From Clostridiales bacterium (lineage in GTDB: Bacteria; Bacillota; Clostridia; Oscillospirales; QAMX01): a stretch of 22,456 nucleotides of DNA. Shown one piece after another: positions 15,720 through 22,456 of this stretch. Under the pieces are notes generated by a model, which saw only the letters and a list, made by a program, of their open reading frames with translations, did not search any database and was not told the DNA's origin. Every line of letters starts with the position of its first letter. Position 1 is the stretch's first letter. The stretch spans positions 1-22,456 of the forward strand of contig JAEERN010000023.1 in assembly GCA_016285815.1 (NCBI GenBank), given 5' to 3'. The position numbers and the translations under genes are program-made.

Positions 15720-16487
15720 GTCCGGCGGGAAGAACTCGCCGGTGGGGAAACGGAAGCGGGAAAAGGCCTCGCAGGCGTCCCCCTCGGCCGTGGGCGGACA
15801 CTCCTTTTCCGGGATGCAGTAGTCGCAGGAGGGGAGCATCAGCTGGGTCCGGCGCTCCAGCCGCACCAGCGAGAACTGCCCGAGGGTGACGTACAGCCTG
15901 CGGCTGACGTCCGTCTGCCGGATGGGGCCGCCGAAGCACCCGGCGATGCGAGGCGGCACGTCGCCGCAGCCGCAGCCGCAGCAGTCCGAGCCGCGGAAGG
16001 GGTCGCAGGGCTCTGCCATCCGCGCCGACAGGACGACGGGGTCCACCAGCTCGATGGTGGCCGTCGGGAGATTGGTGGAGGCGGGGAGCTGAACGTCGCC
16101 CTCGTTTTCCACATAGCGCGACGAGAACGAGCGCGAGCGGCCCTCGCTGCCGAACAGGATGGCCCGCTTGTCGCAGACGCATAGGCCCTCGATCTCCGTG
16201 GGGCGGCCCAGCCCGCACTGGCAGTCCACCGTGATGCGGTAGAAGATGTGGGCGTCCACCGCGTAGAACCCGCCGTTGAAGGGGACGGGCTCAACGTCCA
16301 GATATGTCCACAGGATCGACGCGGTCCGCGGCTTGACGCCGATCGCGCGGTCCAGGACGGTCTGCCCCTCTTCGGTGAGATAACAGCGCAGGTCCTCCAG
16401 ACAGTCCTGGCTCCGGCAGGAGTCGTAGACTTTTGTGGTGCTGACGACGACGGCTTCCCGTCCGCCGCCGTTCCTGTTGTCAGGCAA
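15702..16487 (-). CDS. Cysteine-rich conserved clostridial protein of unknown function
   Basis: This 261-residue protein contains 17 cysteines (6.5%), in clusters such as YDSCRSQDCLEDLRC (21-35), VDCQCG (88-92), LCVC (102-105), DCCGCGCG (168-175) and PSCDYCIPEKEC (219-230). It also has repeated hydrophobic strands such as ILWTYLDVEPVPF and RLYVTLGQFSLVRLERRTQ. I recall similar uncharacterised proteins opening with a VYDSC...DCLEDLRVY motif in other Clostridia, possibly linked to sporulation, but I cannot verify this here. The start is a TTG at 16487, set by AGGGGG seven bases upstream; no in-frame ATG lies nearby. No signal peptide or membrane helix is seen. The gene is a single transcription unit with its own promoter and terminator. 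Confidence 0.78.
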   Translation of the reverse strand: MPDNRNGGGREAVVVSTTKVYDSCRSQDCLEDLRCYLTEEGQTVLDRAIGVKPRTASILWTYLDVEPVPFNGGFYAVDAHIFYRITVDCQCGLGRPTEIEGLCVCDKRAILFGSEGRSRSFSSRYVENEGDVQLPASTNLPTATIELVDPVVLSARMAEPCDPFRGSDCCGCGCGDVPPRIAGCFGGPIRQTDVSRRLYVTLGQFSLVRLERRTQLMLPSCDYCIPEKECPPTAEGDACEAFSRFRFPTGEFFPPDERPGR

Positions 16488-16516
16488 AGAAATACCCCCT
16501 TGTATGGATGTTGGCG

Positions 16517-16533
16517 TTGAGCGCGGGGCTCAA
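16517..16533 (-). promoter_or_regulatory. Operator-like perfect inverted repeat at the predicted transcription start
   Basis: TTGAGC and GCTCAA arms (16517-16522 and 16528-16533) flank a five-base centre. The site starts five bases after the -10 element at 16538-16543, so it would cover the +1 region and could be a repressor site or a 5'-end mRNA hairpin. Confidence 0.45.
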
Positions 16534-16537
16534 TACC

Positions 16538-16566
16538 ATCCTATGCAGGGGGCGGGATCTTGTGAA
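16538..16566 (-). promoter_or_regulatory. Putative promoter for the cysteine-rich protein gene
   Basis: TTCACA (16561-16566; one mismatch to TTGACA), a 17-base spacer and TAGGAT (16538-16543; two mismatches to TATAAT) on the minus strand. The element lies about 50 bases upstream of the TTG start. Confidence 0.5.
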
Positions 16567-16690
16567 AACACGGCCGGATCTTTTCCCGGCCCGTACCGGC
16601 TGCCGCCGTCCTGTGGTCCGGACCGCAGCGGAGGGCGCCTTGTCAGGGCGAAAAAACGGCCGGAGCGCGCGGCTTTTCGGTCTGCGGCGC

Positions 16691-16736
16691 AAAAAAACGG
16701 GCTCCGACGGTCCGAACGAGTCCGGACCGCGGAGGC
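16691..16736 (-). terminator. Rho-independent terminator after rnc
   Basis: On the minus strand a long GC-rich stem, with one bulge and one mismatch, pairs the CTCCGCGGTCCG side with CGGACCG-CGGAG. It runs into G followed by seven T (16691-16697). It lies about 30 bases after the rnc stop and ends the plsX-acpP-rnc run. Confidence 0.9.
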
Positions 16737-16767
16737 CGTTTGGGAAAACAACGGAAAGGGGGGGCGC

Positions 16768-17454
16768 TCACAGCTCGCCCATGAGCTCCAGCGCGGCTTT
16801 GGCGGCGGCCTGCTCGGCCTCCTTCTTGCTTTTGCCGGTGCCCTCGGTGAAGGGGTTCGAGTTCAGATAGAGCGTCGCGGTGAAGGTCTTGTCGTGCTCG
16901 GGGCCGACGGCGTCGGAGATGCGATAGCCGATCTGTTCCTGCTTGTTCTTCTGAACGATCTCCTGAAGCGTCGTCTTATAGTCGCGCAGGGTGTGCTTCT
17001 GCGCCGCCTCGGCGGCGCCGGCGGCGAAGTGGGGCAGCAGGAACCGGCGGACCGGCTCGAGCCCTCCGTCGAGGTACATGGCCCCCAGGACGGCCTCCAT
17101 GGCGTCCGCCAGGACCGACGGCCGCTCCCGCCCGCCGGAGTGTTCCTCTCCGTGACCGAGAAAGAGACAGCTTCCCAGATCGATGGTCTTGGCGATGCGG
17201 TGCAGCGCGCCCTCACAGACGAGCGCGGCGCGCAGCTTGGTCAGGTCCCCCTCCGCGAAGAGCGCGAAATTGACGTAAAGATATTCGGCGGCCAGCATGT
17301 TCAGGACCGAGTCGCCGAGAAACTCGAGCCGCTCGTTGCAGACGGTGCTCCTGTCGTGCGCCTCGTTGGCGAAGGAACTGTGCGTCAGCGCCGTGCGGAG
17401 CAGGGCGGGGTCGCGGAACGAATAGCCCGTATCCGGAGCGCGGGAGACTTCCAT
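16768..17454 (-). CDS. rnc: Ribonuclease III
   Basis: The 228-residue enzyme cleaves double-stranded RNA in rRNA maturation and mRNA turnover. The catalytic signature NERLEFLGDSVL is at residues 40-51 (E44 and D48 bind Mg), with D117 and E120 in ADAMEAVLGA completing the active site. A double-stranded RNA-binding domain follows (about 155-226) with the KKEAEQAAAKAAL helix. The length matches the family. No good ribosome site precedes the ATG at 17454, which lies five bases after the acpP stop, so translation is probably coupled to acpP. The order plsX-acpP-rnc is typical of Clostridia; smc, often next, is absent and a terminator follows instead. Confidence 0.97.
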   Translation of the reverse strand: MEVSRAPDTGYSFRDPALLRTALTHSSFANEAHDRSTVCNERLEFLGDSVLNMLAAEYLYVNFALFAEGDLTKLRAALVCEGALHRIAKTIDLGSCLFLGHGEEHSGGRERPSVLADAMEAVLGAMYLDGGLEPVRRFLLPHFAAGAAEAAQKHTLRDYKTTLQEIVQKNKQEQIGYRISDAVGPEHDKTFTATLYLNSNPFTEGTGKSKKEAEQAAAKAALELMGEL

Positions 17455-17459
17455 GGAAA

Positions 17460-17690
17460 TCAGAGCAGCGAAGAGATGAAGTTGGCGGCGTCGCCGACGG
17501 TCTCGATGTCGGCCACGGCTTCTTCGCTGATCTCGCCGATCTCGAACTCTTCCTCCAGCGCCATGATGACCTCGACCATGTCCAGAGAGTCGGCGTTGAG
17601 ATCCTCGCGGAACGAGGTGTCCGGCGTGACCTGGTCTTCCTCAAGTCCGAATTTGTCGCAGATGATCGCTCTGATTTTCTCGAATACCAT
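17460..17690 (-). CDS. acpP: Acyl carrier protein
   Basis: This 76-residue acidic protein carries the phosphopantetheine attachment serine S35 in the conserved DSLDMVEV motif. It holds growing acyl chains in fatty-acid synthesis and feeds acyl groups to PlsX, encoded just upstream. The ATG at 17690 (MVFEKIR) is set by GGAG eight bases upstream; the longer open frame overlaps the promoter. It has its own strong promoter at 17734-17762, giving high expression independent of the topA-plsX transcript. rnc follows after five bases. Confidence 0.97.
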   Translation of the reverse strand: MVFEKIRAIICDKFGLEEDQVTPDTSFREDLNADSLDMVEVIMALEEEFEIGEISEEAVADIETVGDAANFISSLL

Positions 17691-17733
17691 ATTTGATTTC
17701 TCCTTTGTGTGTTGTATGTCTCTACGCTTCAAT

Positions 17734-17762
17734 ATGATACAGCCTTTTGCGGCCGTTGTCAA
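17734..17762 (-). promoter_or_regulatory. Strong sigma-A promoter for acpP-rnc
   Basis: A perfect TTGACA (17757-17762), a 17-base spacer and TATCAT (17734-17739; one mismatch) on the minus strand. The transcription start would be about 37 bases before the acpP ATG. Confidence 0.9.
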
Positions 17763-17774
17763 GCGGTGACGGCC
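17751..17774 (-). promoter_or_regulatory. Inverted repeat bracketing the acpP -35 element
   Basis: GGCCGT (17751-17756) and ACGGCC (17769-17774) flank a 12-base centre that contains the -35 hexamer. The arrangement could be an operator. It does not match the FapR consensus as I know it, and in this GC-rich sequence chance is possible. Confidence 0.3.
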
Positions 17775-17798
17775 AAAAAGTTCCCGCTTCTTCTTCTT

Positions 17799-18791
17799 TT
17801 ACGCCTCGACCTTCATCCGGTCGATGCAGGCGGCGATGTCGGGGATGACGTGTCCCTCGGTGTAGAGCTTGGCCTGCCGGCAGGCGTTCTTGATCGCCCT
17901 GGCGTTGGAAGAGCCGTGGGCCTTGATGACCGGAGCGCTGATGCCGATCAGCGGCGCGCCGCCCACCTCGCGGTAGTCCATGAGCTTTTTCAGCGCGTAG
18001 AGCTTGTCGCGGACCATGAGCCCGCCCAGCTTGGAGATCAGGCTGGAGGAGAGCTGTTTTTTCAGCTCGGCCGAGAAGAACTTCCCGACCCCCTCCATGG
18101 ATTTCAGCATGACGTTGCCGGAGAACCCGTCGGCCACGATCACGTCGCAGGCGTCCGCTGTGACGTAGCGCGCCTCGACGTTGCCGACGAAGCGGAGCCC
18201 TTCTGCTTCGGACAGCAGCTTGTGGGCGGCCAGATGCAGCTCGTCGCCCTTGGTGTCCTCGGCGCCGATGTTCAATAGGCCAACCCGGGGCTCGGGCTTG
18301 GAAAAGACCGAGCGCGCGTAGAACGAGCCCATATAGGCGAACTGGAGCAGGAACTCGGGCGTACAGTCCACGTTGGCGCCGCTGTCCACCAGGATCACGC
18401 CGCCGTTGACGGGCATGACCGTGGCCAGCGCGGCGCGGCGGACGCCGCGGATCCGGTGAACGTAGAGCGTGGCCGCCGTGATGGCCGCGCCGGTGGAGCC
18501 GGCGGTGACGGCGGCGTCCGCCTTGCCGTCCCGCAGGAGCTTGAAGGCCGTGACCATGGAACAGCCCTTTTTCCCGCTTCGGACGGAGATGGGGTCGTCC
18601 TCCATGGTGACGGTCTCGGGACAGTCGACGATCTCCGCGTCGAGCTTCGAGGCCTCGACGACGGGCCGGATCAGGGCCGCGTCGCCCACCAGCGTCACGT
18701 CCACGCCCAGCTCGCGGACCGCGTCCAGCGCGCCGGAGACGATCTCGCCGCAGCCGAGGTCGCTTCCCATGGTGTCAATCACGATTCTCAT
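17799..18791 (-). CDS. plsX: Phosphate acyltransferase PlsX
   Basis: The 330-residue enzyme converts acyl-ACP and phosphate to acyl-phosphate, the acyl donor used by PlsY in phospholipid synthesis; it works on the inner face of the membrane. Family blocks are present: the N-terminal IVIDTMGSD, TAGSTGAAITAATL (97-110), the VDSGANVDCTPEFLLQFA segment (135-152), ADGFSGNVMLKSMEG and the C-terminal KAHGSSNARAIKNA. The N-terminal block reads MGSDLG where MGGDxAP is more usual, a modest divergence. The ATG at 18791 with GAGGAG upstream was chosen over a much longer open frame that runs into topA. It lies 71 bases after topA and 108 bases before acpP. Confidence 0.95.
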   Translation of the reverse strand: MRIVIDTMGSDLGCGEIVSGALDAVRELGVDVTLVGDAALIRPVVEASKLDAEIVDCPETVTMEDDPISVRSGKKGCSMVTAFKLLRDGKADAAVTAGSTGAAITAATLYVHRIRGVRRAALATVMPVNGGVILVDSGANVDCTPEFLLQFAYMGSFYARSVFSKPEPRVGLLNIGAEDTKGDELHLAAHKLLSEAEGLRFVGNVEARYVTADACDVIVADGFSGNVMLKSMEGVGKFFSAELKKQLSSSLISKLGGLMVRDKLYALKKLMDYREVGGAPLIGISAPVIKAHGSSNARAIKNACRQAKLYTEGHVIPDIAACIDRMKVEA

Positions 18792-18813
18792 TGTCTTCTC
18801 CTCGCTTTGTCCT

Positions 18814-18841
18814 CCGGCGGCCCGCGCCGCGGGCCCGCCGG
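18814..18841 (-). other. Strong GC hairpin between topA and plsX
   Basis: On the minus strand a 12-bp stem with one bulged G (CCGGCGG-g-CCCGC / GCGGG-CCGCCGG) closes on a three-base loop, about 23 bases before the plsX start. It has no following T tract, so it is not a standard terminator. It may be an RNA processing or stability element. Confidence 0.5.
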
Positions 18842-18862
18842 GGCGGCGTTGTGTCAACGGGT

Positions 18863-21007
18863 TCAGTTCTCTTCGTCCGGCGTTCCCTTTTCTGTCATCC
18901 TTACGCGTCCGCGGGGACGGTATTCGCGGCTGTAGCCGCAGCCCTCCCGGTTGCAGCGGATGCTCTTTTCGTCCCGGGTATACCGCCGGAACAGGGTGGC
19001 GCCGCACTGGGGGCAGTTCTCCGCCAGCGGCGTGTCCCACGTCATGAAGCCGCAGCCGGTCCGGTTCTCACAGGCGAAGAACTTGTTGTTCTTCTTCGAG
19101 CGAAGCTCCAGCATCTTGCCGCCGCAGCGGGGACAGCGGCCCGGCGTCTCCTTGGAGATGGGTTTGGTGAACTTGCACTCGGGATAGCCGGGACAGGCCA
19201 GGAATTTGCCGAAGCGGCCGGACTTGACCACCAGATTGCGGCCGCACAGGTCGCAGACCTGGTCGGTGACCTCGTCGGGGACCTTGAGGCGAACGCCGTC
19301 CAGATCCTGTTCGGCGGCGGCCAGCTCTTCGGAAAAGCCGCGGTACATGTCGCCGACGATGGCGCGCCAGTCGGCCTGGCCGTGCTCCACGGCGTCCAGG
19401 TTCTCCTCCATGTTGGCGGTGAAGTCCACGTTGACCACGTCCGGGAACCGCTCGACCATCAGTTTGTTGACGATCTCGCCCAGCGGCGTGGGCTTCAGAG
19501 AGCGGCCCTCGTGTTCGACGTATTCCCGGTCCAGGATGGTGCTGACCGTGGGGGCGTAGGTGGAGGGGCGGCCGATGTTCTTCTCCTCCATGGCGCGGAT
19601 GAGAGAGGCCTCGTTGTAGCGTGCGGGGGGCTGGGTGAATTTCTGGGCCGTTTTGGGTCCCAGATTGATCAGGGCTTCGCCCTCCGACAGAGGAGGCAGG
19701 GCCGAGTCGGTCTCGGCGTCGCCGTCGGCGCTCTCCACGTAGAGCGCGGTGTACCCGGGAAAGCGAAGGGTCCGGCCGTTGGCGCGGAACAGCCAGCCGC
19801 CGCATTCCAGATCGGCGGCGACGGTGTCGTACCGGGCGGGGCTCATCTGACAGGCGATGAACCGGTCCCAGATCAGCTTGTAAAGCTTGAAGTGGTCGCC
19901 GTCCAGCGTGCCGCGCAGCGATTCCGGCGTCAGCTCCACGTGGGTGGGCCGGATGGCCTCGTGGGCGTCCTGGGCGCCGGCGCGGGTCTTGTAGACCCGG
20001 GGCGACGCGGGCAGATACTCTTTTCCGTACTGGCGGCCGATGAAGTCCCGGGCCTCGGCGACGATCTCTTCGCTGAGCCGCTGGGAGTCCGTGCGCATAT
20101 AGGTGATCAGACCGGTCAGCCCCAGCTCGGGCACGTTCATGCCTTCGTAGAGGTTCTGAGCGATCTTCATGGTCTTTTTCGCGCTGAAGGACAGCCTGCG
20201 CGATGCGTCCTGCTGCAGGGTCGAGGTGATGAAGGGCGGCGCGGGGGAGCGCTGGACCACCTTTTTCTGAAGCGAGGTCAGGCGGACCGGTGCGCCGGTG
20301 ATGTCGGCCGCCACGCCGTCGGCCTCGTCGGCGTTCCGGGGGGTGAACTTGGTCCCGTCCGGGCGGCCGATGAGCCGCGCGGTGAAGGGCGATTCCGGCG
20401 CGGCCGCCGCGGCGGCCGCCAGCTCGATGGTCCAGTACTCTTCCGGCACGAAGGCGCGGATCTCGTTCTCGCGGTCCACCACCAGACGGGTCACCACGGA
20501 CTGGACGCGCCCGGCGGACAGGCCCTTGCGGATCTTTTTCCACAGCAGAGGGCTCAGCTTATAGCCGACGATCCGGTCCAGCACCCGGCGCGCCTGATAC
20601 GCGTTGACCAGGTCCAGATCCACCGGCCGGACGTTCTTGACGCCCTCGGTCACCGCTTTCTTCGTGATCTCGTTGAAGGTGACGCGGTTCCTGTCGGTGG
20701 GGTCCAGCCCGAGAATCGTGGCCAGATGCCACGAGATGGCCTCGCCCTCGCGGTCCGGGTCGGTGGCGAGATAGATCCGGTCCGCCTTGGCGGCGTGGGT
20801 GCGGATCTCCTTGATGGTCTTGTCCTTGCCCTTGATGTTGATATACTTGGGCTCGAAGTTGTTTTCCACGTCGACGCCGAAGGTGCTTTTGGGCAGATCC
20901 CGGAGATGGCCGACGGAGGCGACCACGTCGTACCCTCGGCCGAGGTATTTTTTGATGCTCTTTGCCTTCGCGGGGGATTCGACGATCACAAGTTTTGTCA
21001 CGGTCAT
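18863..21007 (-). CDS. topA: DNA topoisomerase I (type IA)
   Basis: The 714-residue enzyme relaxes negative supercoils. The Toprim domain has E10 in VIVESPAKAK and DPDREGE (83-89). The active-site tyrosine is Y303 in GLITYMRTDS. Other conserved blocks include YQARRVLDRIVGYKLSPLLWKKI (137-159) and the KNIGRPSTYAPT segment (476-487). Three C-terminal four-cysteine zinc modules follow: C585/C588/C605/C611, C625/C628/C646/C652 and C665/C668/C685/C690. A run of eight alanines at 197-204 looks like a benign linker. The start is either ATG 21007 (AGGA four bases upstream) or GTG 21001, which would give the more family-like MTKLVIVESPAK. It follows dprA, a common order in Bacillota. Confidence 0.97.
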   Translation of the reverse strand: MTVTKLVIVESPAKAKSIKKYLGRGYDVVASVGHLRDLPKSTFGVDVENNFEPKYINIKGKDKTIKEIRTHAAKADRIYLATDPDREGEAISWHLATILGLDPTDRNRVTFNEITKKAVTEGVKNVRPVDLDLVNAYQARRVLDRIVGYKLSPLLWKKIRKGLSAGRVQSVVTRLVVDRENEIRAFVPEEYWTIELAAAAAAAPESPFTARLIGRPDGTKFTPRNADEADGVAADITGAPVRLTSLQKKVVQRSPAPPFITSTLQQDASRRLSFSAKKTMKIAQNLYEGMNVPELGLTGLITYMRTDSQRLSEEIVAEARDFIGRQYGKEYLPASPRVYKTRAGAQDAHEAIRPTHVELTPESLRGTLDGDHFKLYKLIWDRFIACQMSPARYDTVAADLECGGWLFRANGRTLRFPGYTALYVESADGDAETDSALPPLSEGEALINLGPKTAQKFTQPPARYNEASLIRAMEEKNIGRPSTYAPTVSTILDREYVEHEGRSLKPTPLGEIVNKLMVERFPDVVNVDFTANMEENLDAVEHGQADWRAIVGDMYRGFSEELAAAEQDLDGVRLKVPDEVTDQVCDLCGRNLVVKSGRFGKFLACPGYPECKFTKPISKETPGRCPRCGGKMLELRSKKNNKFFACENRTGCGFMTWDTPLAENCPQCGATLFRRYTRDEKSIRCNREGCGYSREYRPRGRVRMTEKGTPDEEN

Positions 21008-21047
21008 TCGTTCCTTTTTCAGTGATTTGCGGAAAGGGGAGGGCGGG

Positions 21048-22208
21048 TCATTCCGCCAGTTCGAAGATGCCGCCGGGCAGCGGGCGGACCGCTCCGTCCA
21101 GCTCCAGCAGGGTCAGGGCGGCGCCGATCTCGTCCGAGCCGAGGCCCGAGGCCCCGATGATGTCGTCCAGCGCCATGCGGCCGTTTTTCAGCAGCGTGCG
21201 GATTCGCTCTTCGGCGGAGCCGGAGCCGGCGGCGTCCTCGCCCGGGGCGGGCTGGAACACCGGAAAGGCGTTCCCGGCCAGATAGGGGTCGTTTTCTGCG
21301 GAGATCCCGGCGACGGGCCGCAGGGACATCTGCCGTCCGTAAAGGGGAAGCAGCTCGTCGAGGATATCGCGGCCGCAGGTGACCAGCTTGGCCCCCTGTT
21401 GGATCAGCGCGTTGCAGCCGGCCGAGGCGGGATTGTCGATGTTGCCGGGAACGGCGTAAACGTCCCGCCCCTGCGCCAGCGCATACTCCGCTGTGATGAG
21501 CGAGCCGCTCCGCGCGGCGGCCTCGGCCACGAGGACGCCGTTGCACAGGCCGCTCAGGATGCGGTTGCGGACGGGAAAGTGTTTGGCGACGGGCGCGGTG
21601 CCGGGCGGATATTCGCTGACGACGGCGCCCTGCACGGGGATGTCCCGGTACAGCTTTTGGTTTTCGCGGGGATAGCACACGTCCGCGCCGCAGCCGAGGA
21701 CGGCGACGGTGGCGCCGCCCTGACTCAGCGCGCCGGAGTGGGCCGCGGCGTCACAGCCCGCGGCCATGCCGGAGACGACGATGACGCCCGCGTCCGCCAG
21801 CTCCGCGGCGATGGTCTTGGCGGCATACAGCCCGTAGCCGCTGGCTTTCCGCGTGCCGACCACGGCGACGGCGGGGTAGAGGTCGAAGGCGGGCAGACGC
21901 CCCTTGACGTAGAGCACGGCGGGCGGATCCTCGATGCTGCGCAGCCGGTCGGGGTACGACGCGTCCTGCAGCGTCACCACGGAGAGGCCCTTGGCGGCGC
22001 ATTCGCCCAGGATCCGGTCGGCCTCGGTCAGATCGCGCGAGGCGAAGGTCTCCGCCGCGGCGGGATCGCCCAGCGCCTCCGCCAGCTCGGCCGTGGCGGC
22101 GGCGTAGATCTCCGTGGGCGAGCCGAAGGCCTCCAGCAGAGCGGGAACCGCCCCGGCGGGCAGTCCGCGCGGGGTGGAAAGCCAGATCCAAAGCGCCGGG
22201 GATGACAT
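21048..22208 (-). CDS. dprA: DNA processing protein DprA
   Basis: The 386-residue protein loads RecA onto incoming single-stranded DNA during natural transformation. The N-terminal helical region (1-105) precedes the Rossmann-like core with VGTRKAS (117-123), VVSGMAAGCDAAAH (144-157), FPVRNRILSG (211-220), SGSLITAEYAL (234-244) and VPGNI (253-257). A winged-helix domain fills about 330-386, as in DprA proteins of this length. AGGAG lies upstream of the ATG at 22208. The gene lies between the SpoU-type methyltransferase (41 bases away) and topA (40 bases away), apparently in one transcript. DprA occurs widely in bacteria that are not known to be transformable, so competence cannot be concluded. 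Confidence 0.96.
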   Translation of the reverse strand: MSSPALWIWLSTPRGLPAGAVPALLEAFGSPTEIYAAATAELAEALGDPAAAETFASRDLTEADRILGECAAKGLSVVTLQDASYPDRLRSIEDPPAVLYVKGRLPAFDLYPAVAVVGTRKASGYGLYAAKTIAAELADAGVIVVSGMAAGCDAAAHSGALSQGGATVAVLGCGADVCYPRENQKLYRDIPVQGAVVSEYPPGTAPVAKHFPVRNRILSGLCNGVLVAEAAARSGSLITAEYALAQGRDVYAVPGNIDNPASAGCNALIQQGAKLVTCGRDILDELLPLYGRQMSLRPVAGISAENDPYLAGNAFPVFQPAPGEDAAGSGSAEERIRTLLKNGRMALDDIIGASGLGSDEIGAALTLLELDGAVRPLPGGIFELAE

Positions 22209-22249
22209 GGTCGCTCCGCTCCTTTGCAGTGTTATTTTGATCGCCCCGC

Positions 22250-22456
22250 TCAGGGGCGGCCGCGCCGCATCTCCCAGGCGACGATCCCGGCGGCGACGCC
22301 GGCGTTCAGGGATTCCGCCCGGCCGGTCATGGGAAGGGCCAGGCCGGGGACCAGCGCGCGAAGCTCCGGCGAAACGCCGGCGGCCTCGTTGCCGATGACG
22401 ACCGCCGCCGCAGAAAGGTCGACGGAGCGGAGGTCGGCGCCGCCGAGCACGGCGGC
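22250..22456 (-). CDS. SpoU/TrmH-family RNA 2'-O-methyltransferase, C-terminal part (cut by window edge)
   Basis: Only the last 68 residues are in the window; the gene continues past position 22456. Two SPOUT-family signatures are clear: VVIGNEAAGVSPE (motif 2, part of the SAM-binding knot) and LPMTGRAESLNAGVAAGIVAWE (motif 3). The family transfers a methyl group from SAM to ribose 2'-OH of rRNA or tRNA. Whether this is RlmB-like, TsnR-like or a tRNA enzyme cannot be decided without the N-terminus. It is followed by dprA in the same direction. Confidence 0.9.
   Translation of the reverse strand, partial: AAVLGGADLRSVDLSAAAVVIGNEAAGVSPELRALVPGLALPMTGRAESLNAGVAAGIVAWEMRRGRP

Noticed and set aside
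16494..16502. CATACAAGG, resembling a sporulation sigma-E -10 box, before the cysteine-rich protein gene
   Set aside because: It overlaps the ribosome-binding site, so a transcript starting from it would lose that site. The upstream sigma-A-like element at 16538-16566 is more plausible.
18852..18857. Perfect TTGACA on the minus strand upstream of plsX
   Set aside because: The sequence 16-18 bases downstream is a GC hairpin with no -10-like hexamer, so no promoter is called.
18791..21025. 744-residue plus-strand open frame opposite topA and plsX
   Set aside because: It is a shadow of topA. The minus strand holds all the type IA topoisomerase motifs, and the plus frame lacks any domain signature.
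22242..22258. CGCCCC/GGGGCG hairpin over the stop codon of the SpoU-type methyltransferase gene
   Set aside because: On the minus strand it is followed by ATCAAAATAA, not a T tract, and dprA continues in the same direction; terminator function is unsupported.

Overview
The window looks like a GC-rich (roughly two-thirds G+C by eye) chromosome segment from a low-GC-type Gram-positive lineage, most likely class Clostridia (Bacillota). The evidence is the gene order plsX-acpP-rnc next to dprA-topA, a DUF951 protein, an NfnAB pair, Bacillus-like Shine-Dalgarno sites and clear sigma-A promoters. Family and genus cannot be fixed from this sequence. There are no tRNA or rRNA genes, CRISPR arrays, insertion sequences or phage genes, and no gene-free stretch exceeds 300 bases. 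The longest gap, 16488-16767, holds a promoter, an operator-like inverted repeat and a terminator.

Layout. (1) 1-3307, minus strand: an NADP(H) block. A Gfo/Idh/MocA oxidoreductase and NAD kinase share one promoter, and nfnA-nfnB has its own near-consensus promoter; nfnB runs off the left edge. NAD kinase makes NADP+, and Nfn reduces it using NADH plus reduced ferredoxin. (2) 3526-4893: a divergent RNase Z-like metallo-hydrolase, a small unknown gene on the minus strand and a DUF951 protein. (3) 5004-13368, plus strand: an OmpR-type response regulator, its histidine kinase, a membrane-anchored HtrA-like PDZ protein whose catalytic His and Ser are both replaced (a predicted pseudoprotease), and a 1591-residue GH38 alpha-mannosidase-like enzyme ending at a textbook terminator. 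I saw no internal promoter or terminator, so these four may form one transcription unit.

(4) 13525-15536, minus strand: a nitroreductase and a ComEC-like metallo-beta-lactamase-fold protein in a two-gene operon with clear promoter and terminator. (5) 15702-16487, minus strand: a cysteine-rich conserved protein of unknown function, with a TTG start, an operator-like repeat at its predicted transcription start and an 18-bp tandem duplication across its stop codon. (6) 16768-22456, minus strand: a housekeeping run, in transcription order a SpoU-type RNA methyltransferase (partial), dprA, topA, plsX, acpP and rnc. acpP has its own strong promoter and rnc ends at a strong terminator.

The best candidate for something new is the two-component system joined to a protease-dead HtrA and a giant GH38 enzyme. 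HtrA genes beside sensor kinases are well known (CiaRH, CssRS, MprAB), but here the protease centre has been lost while the trypsin-like fold and PDZ domain appear to be kept.
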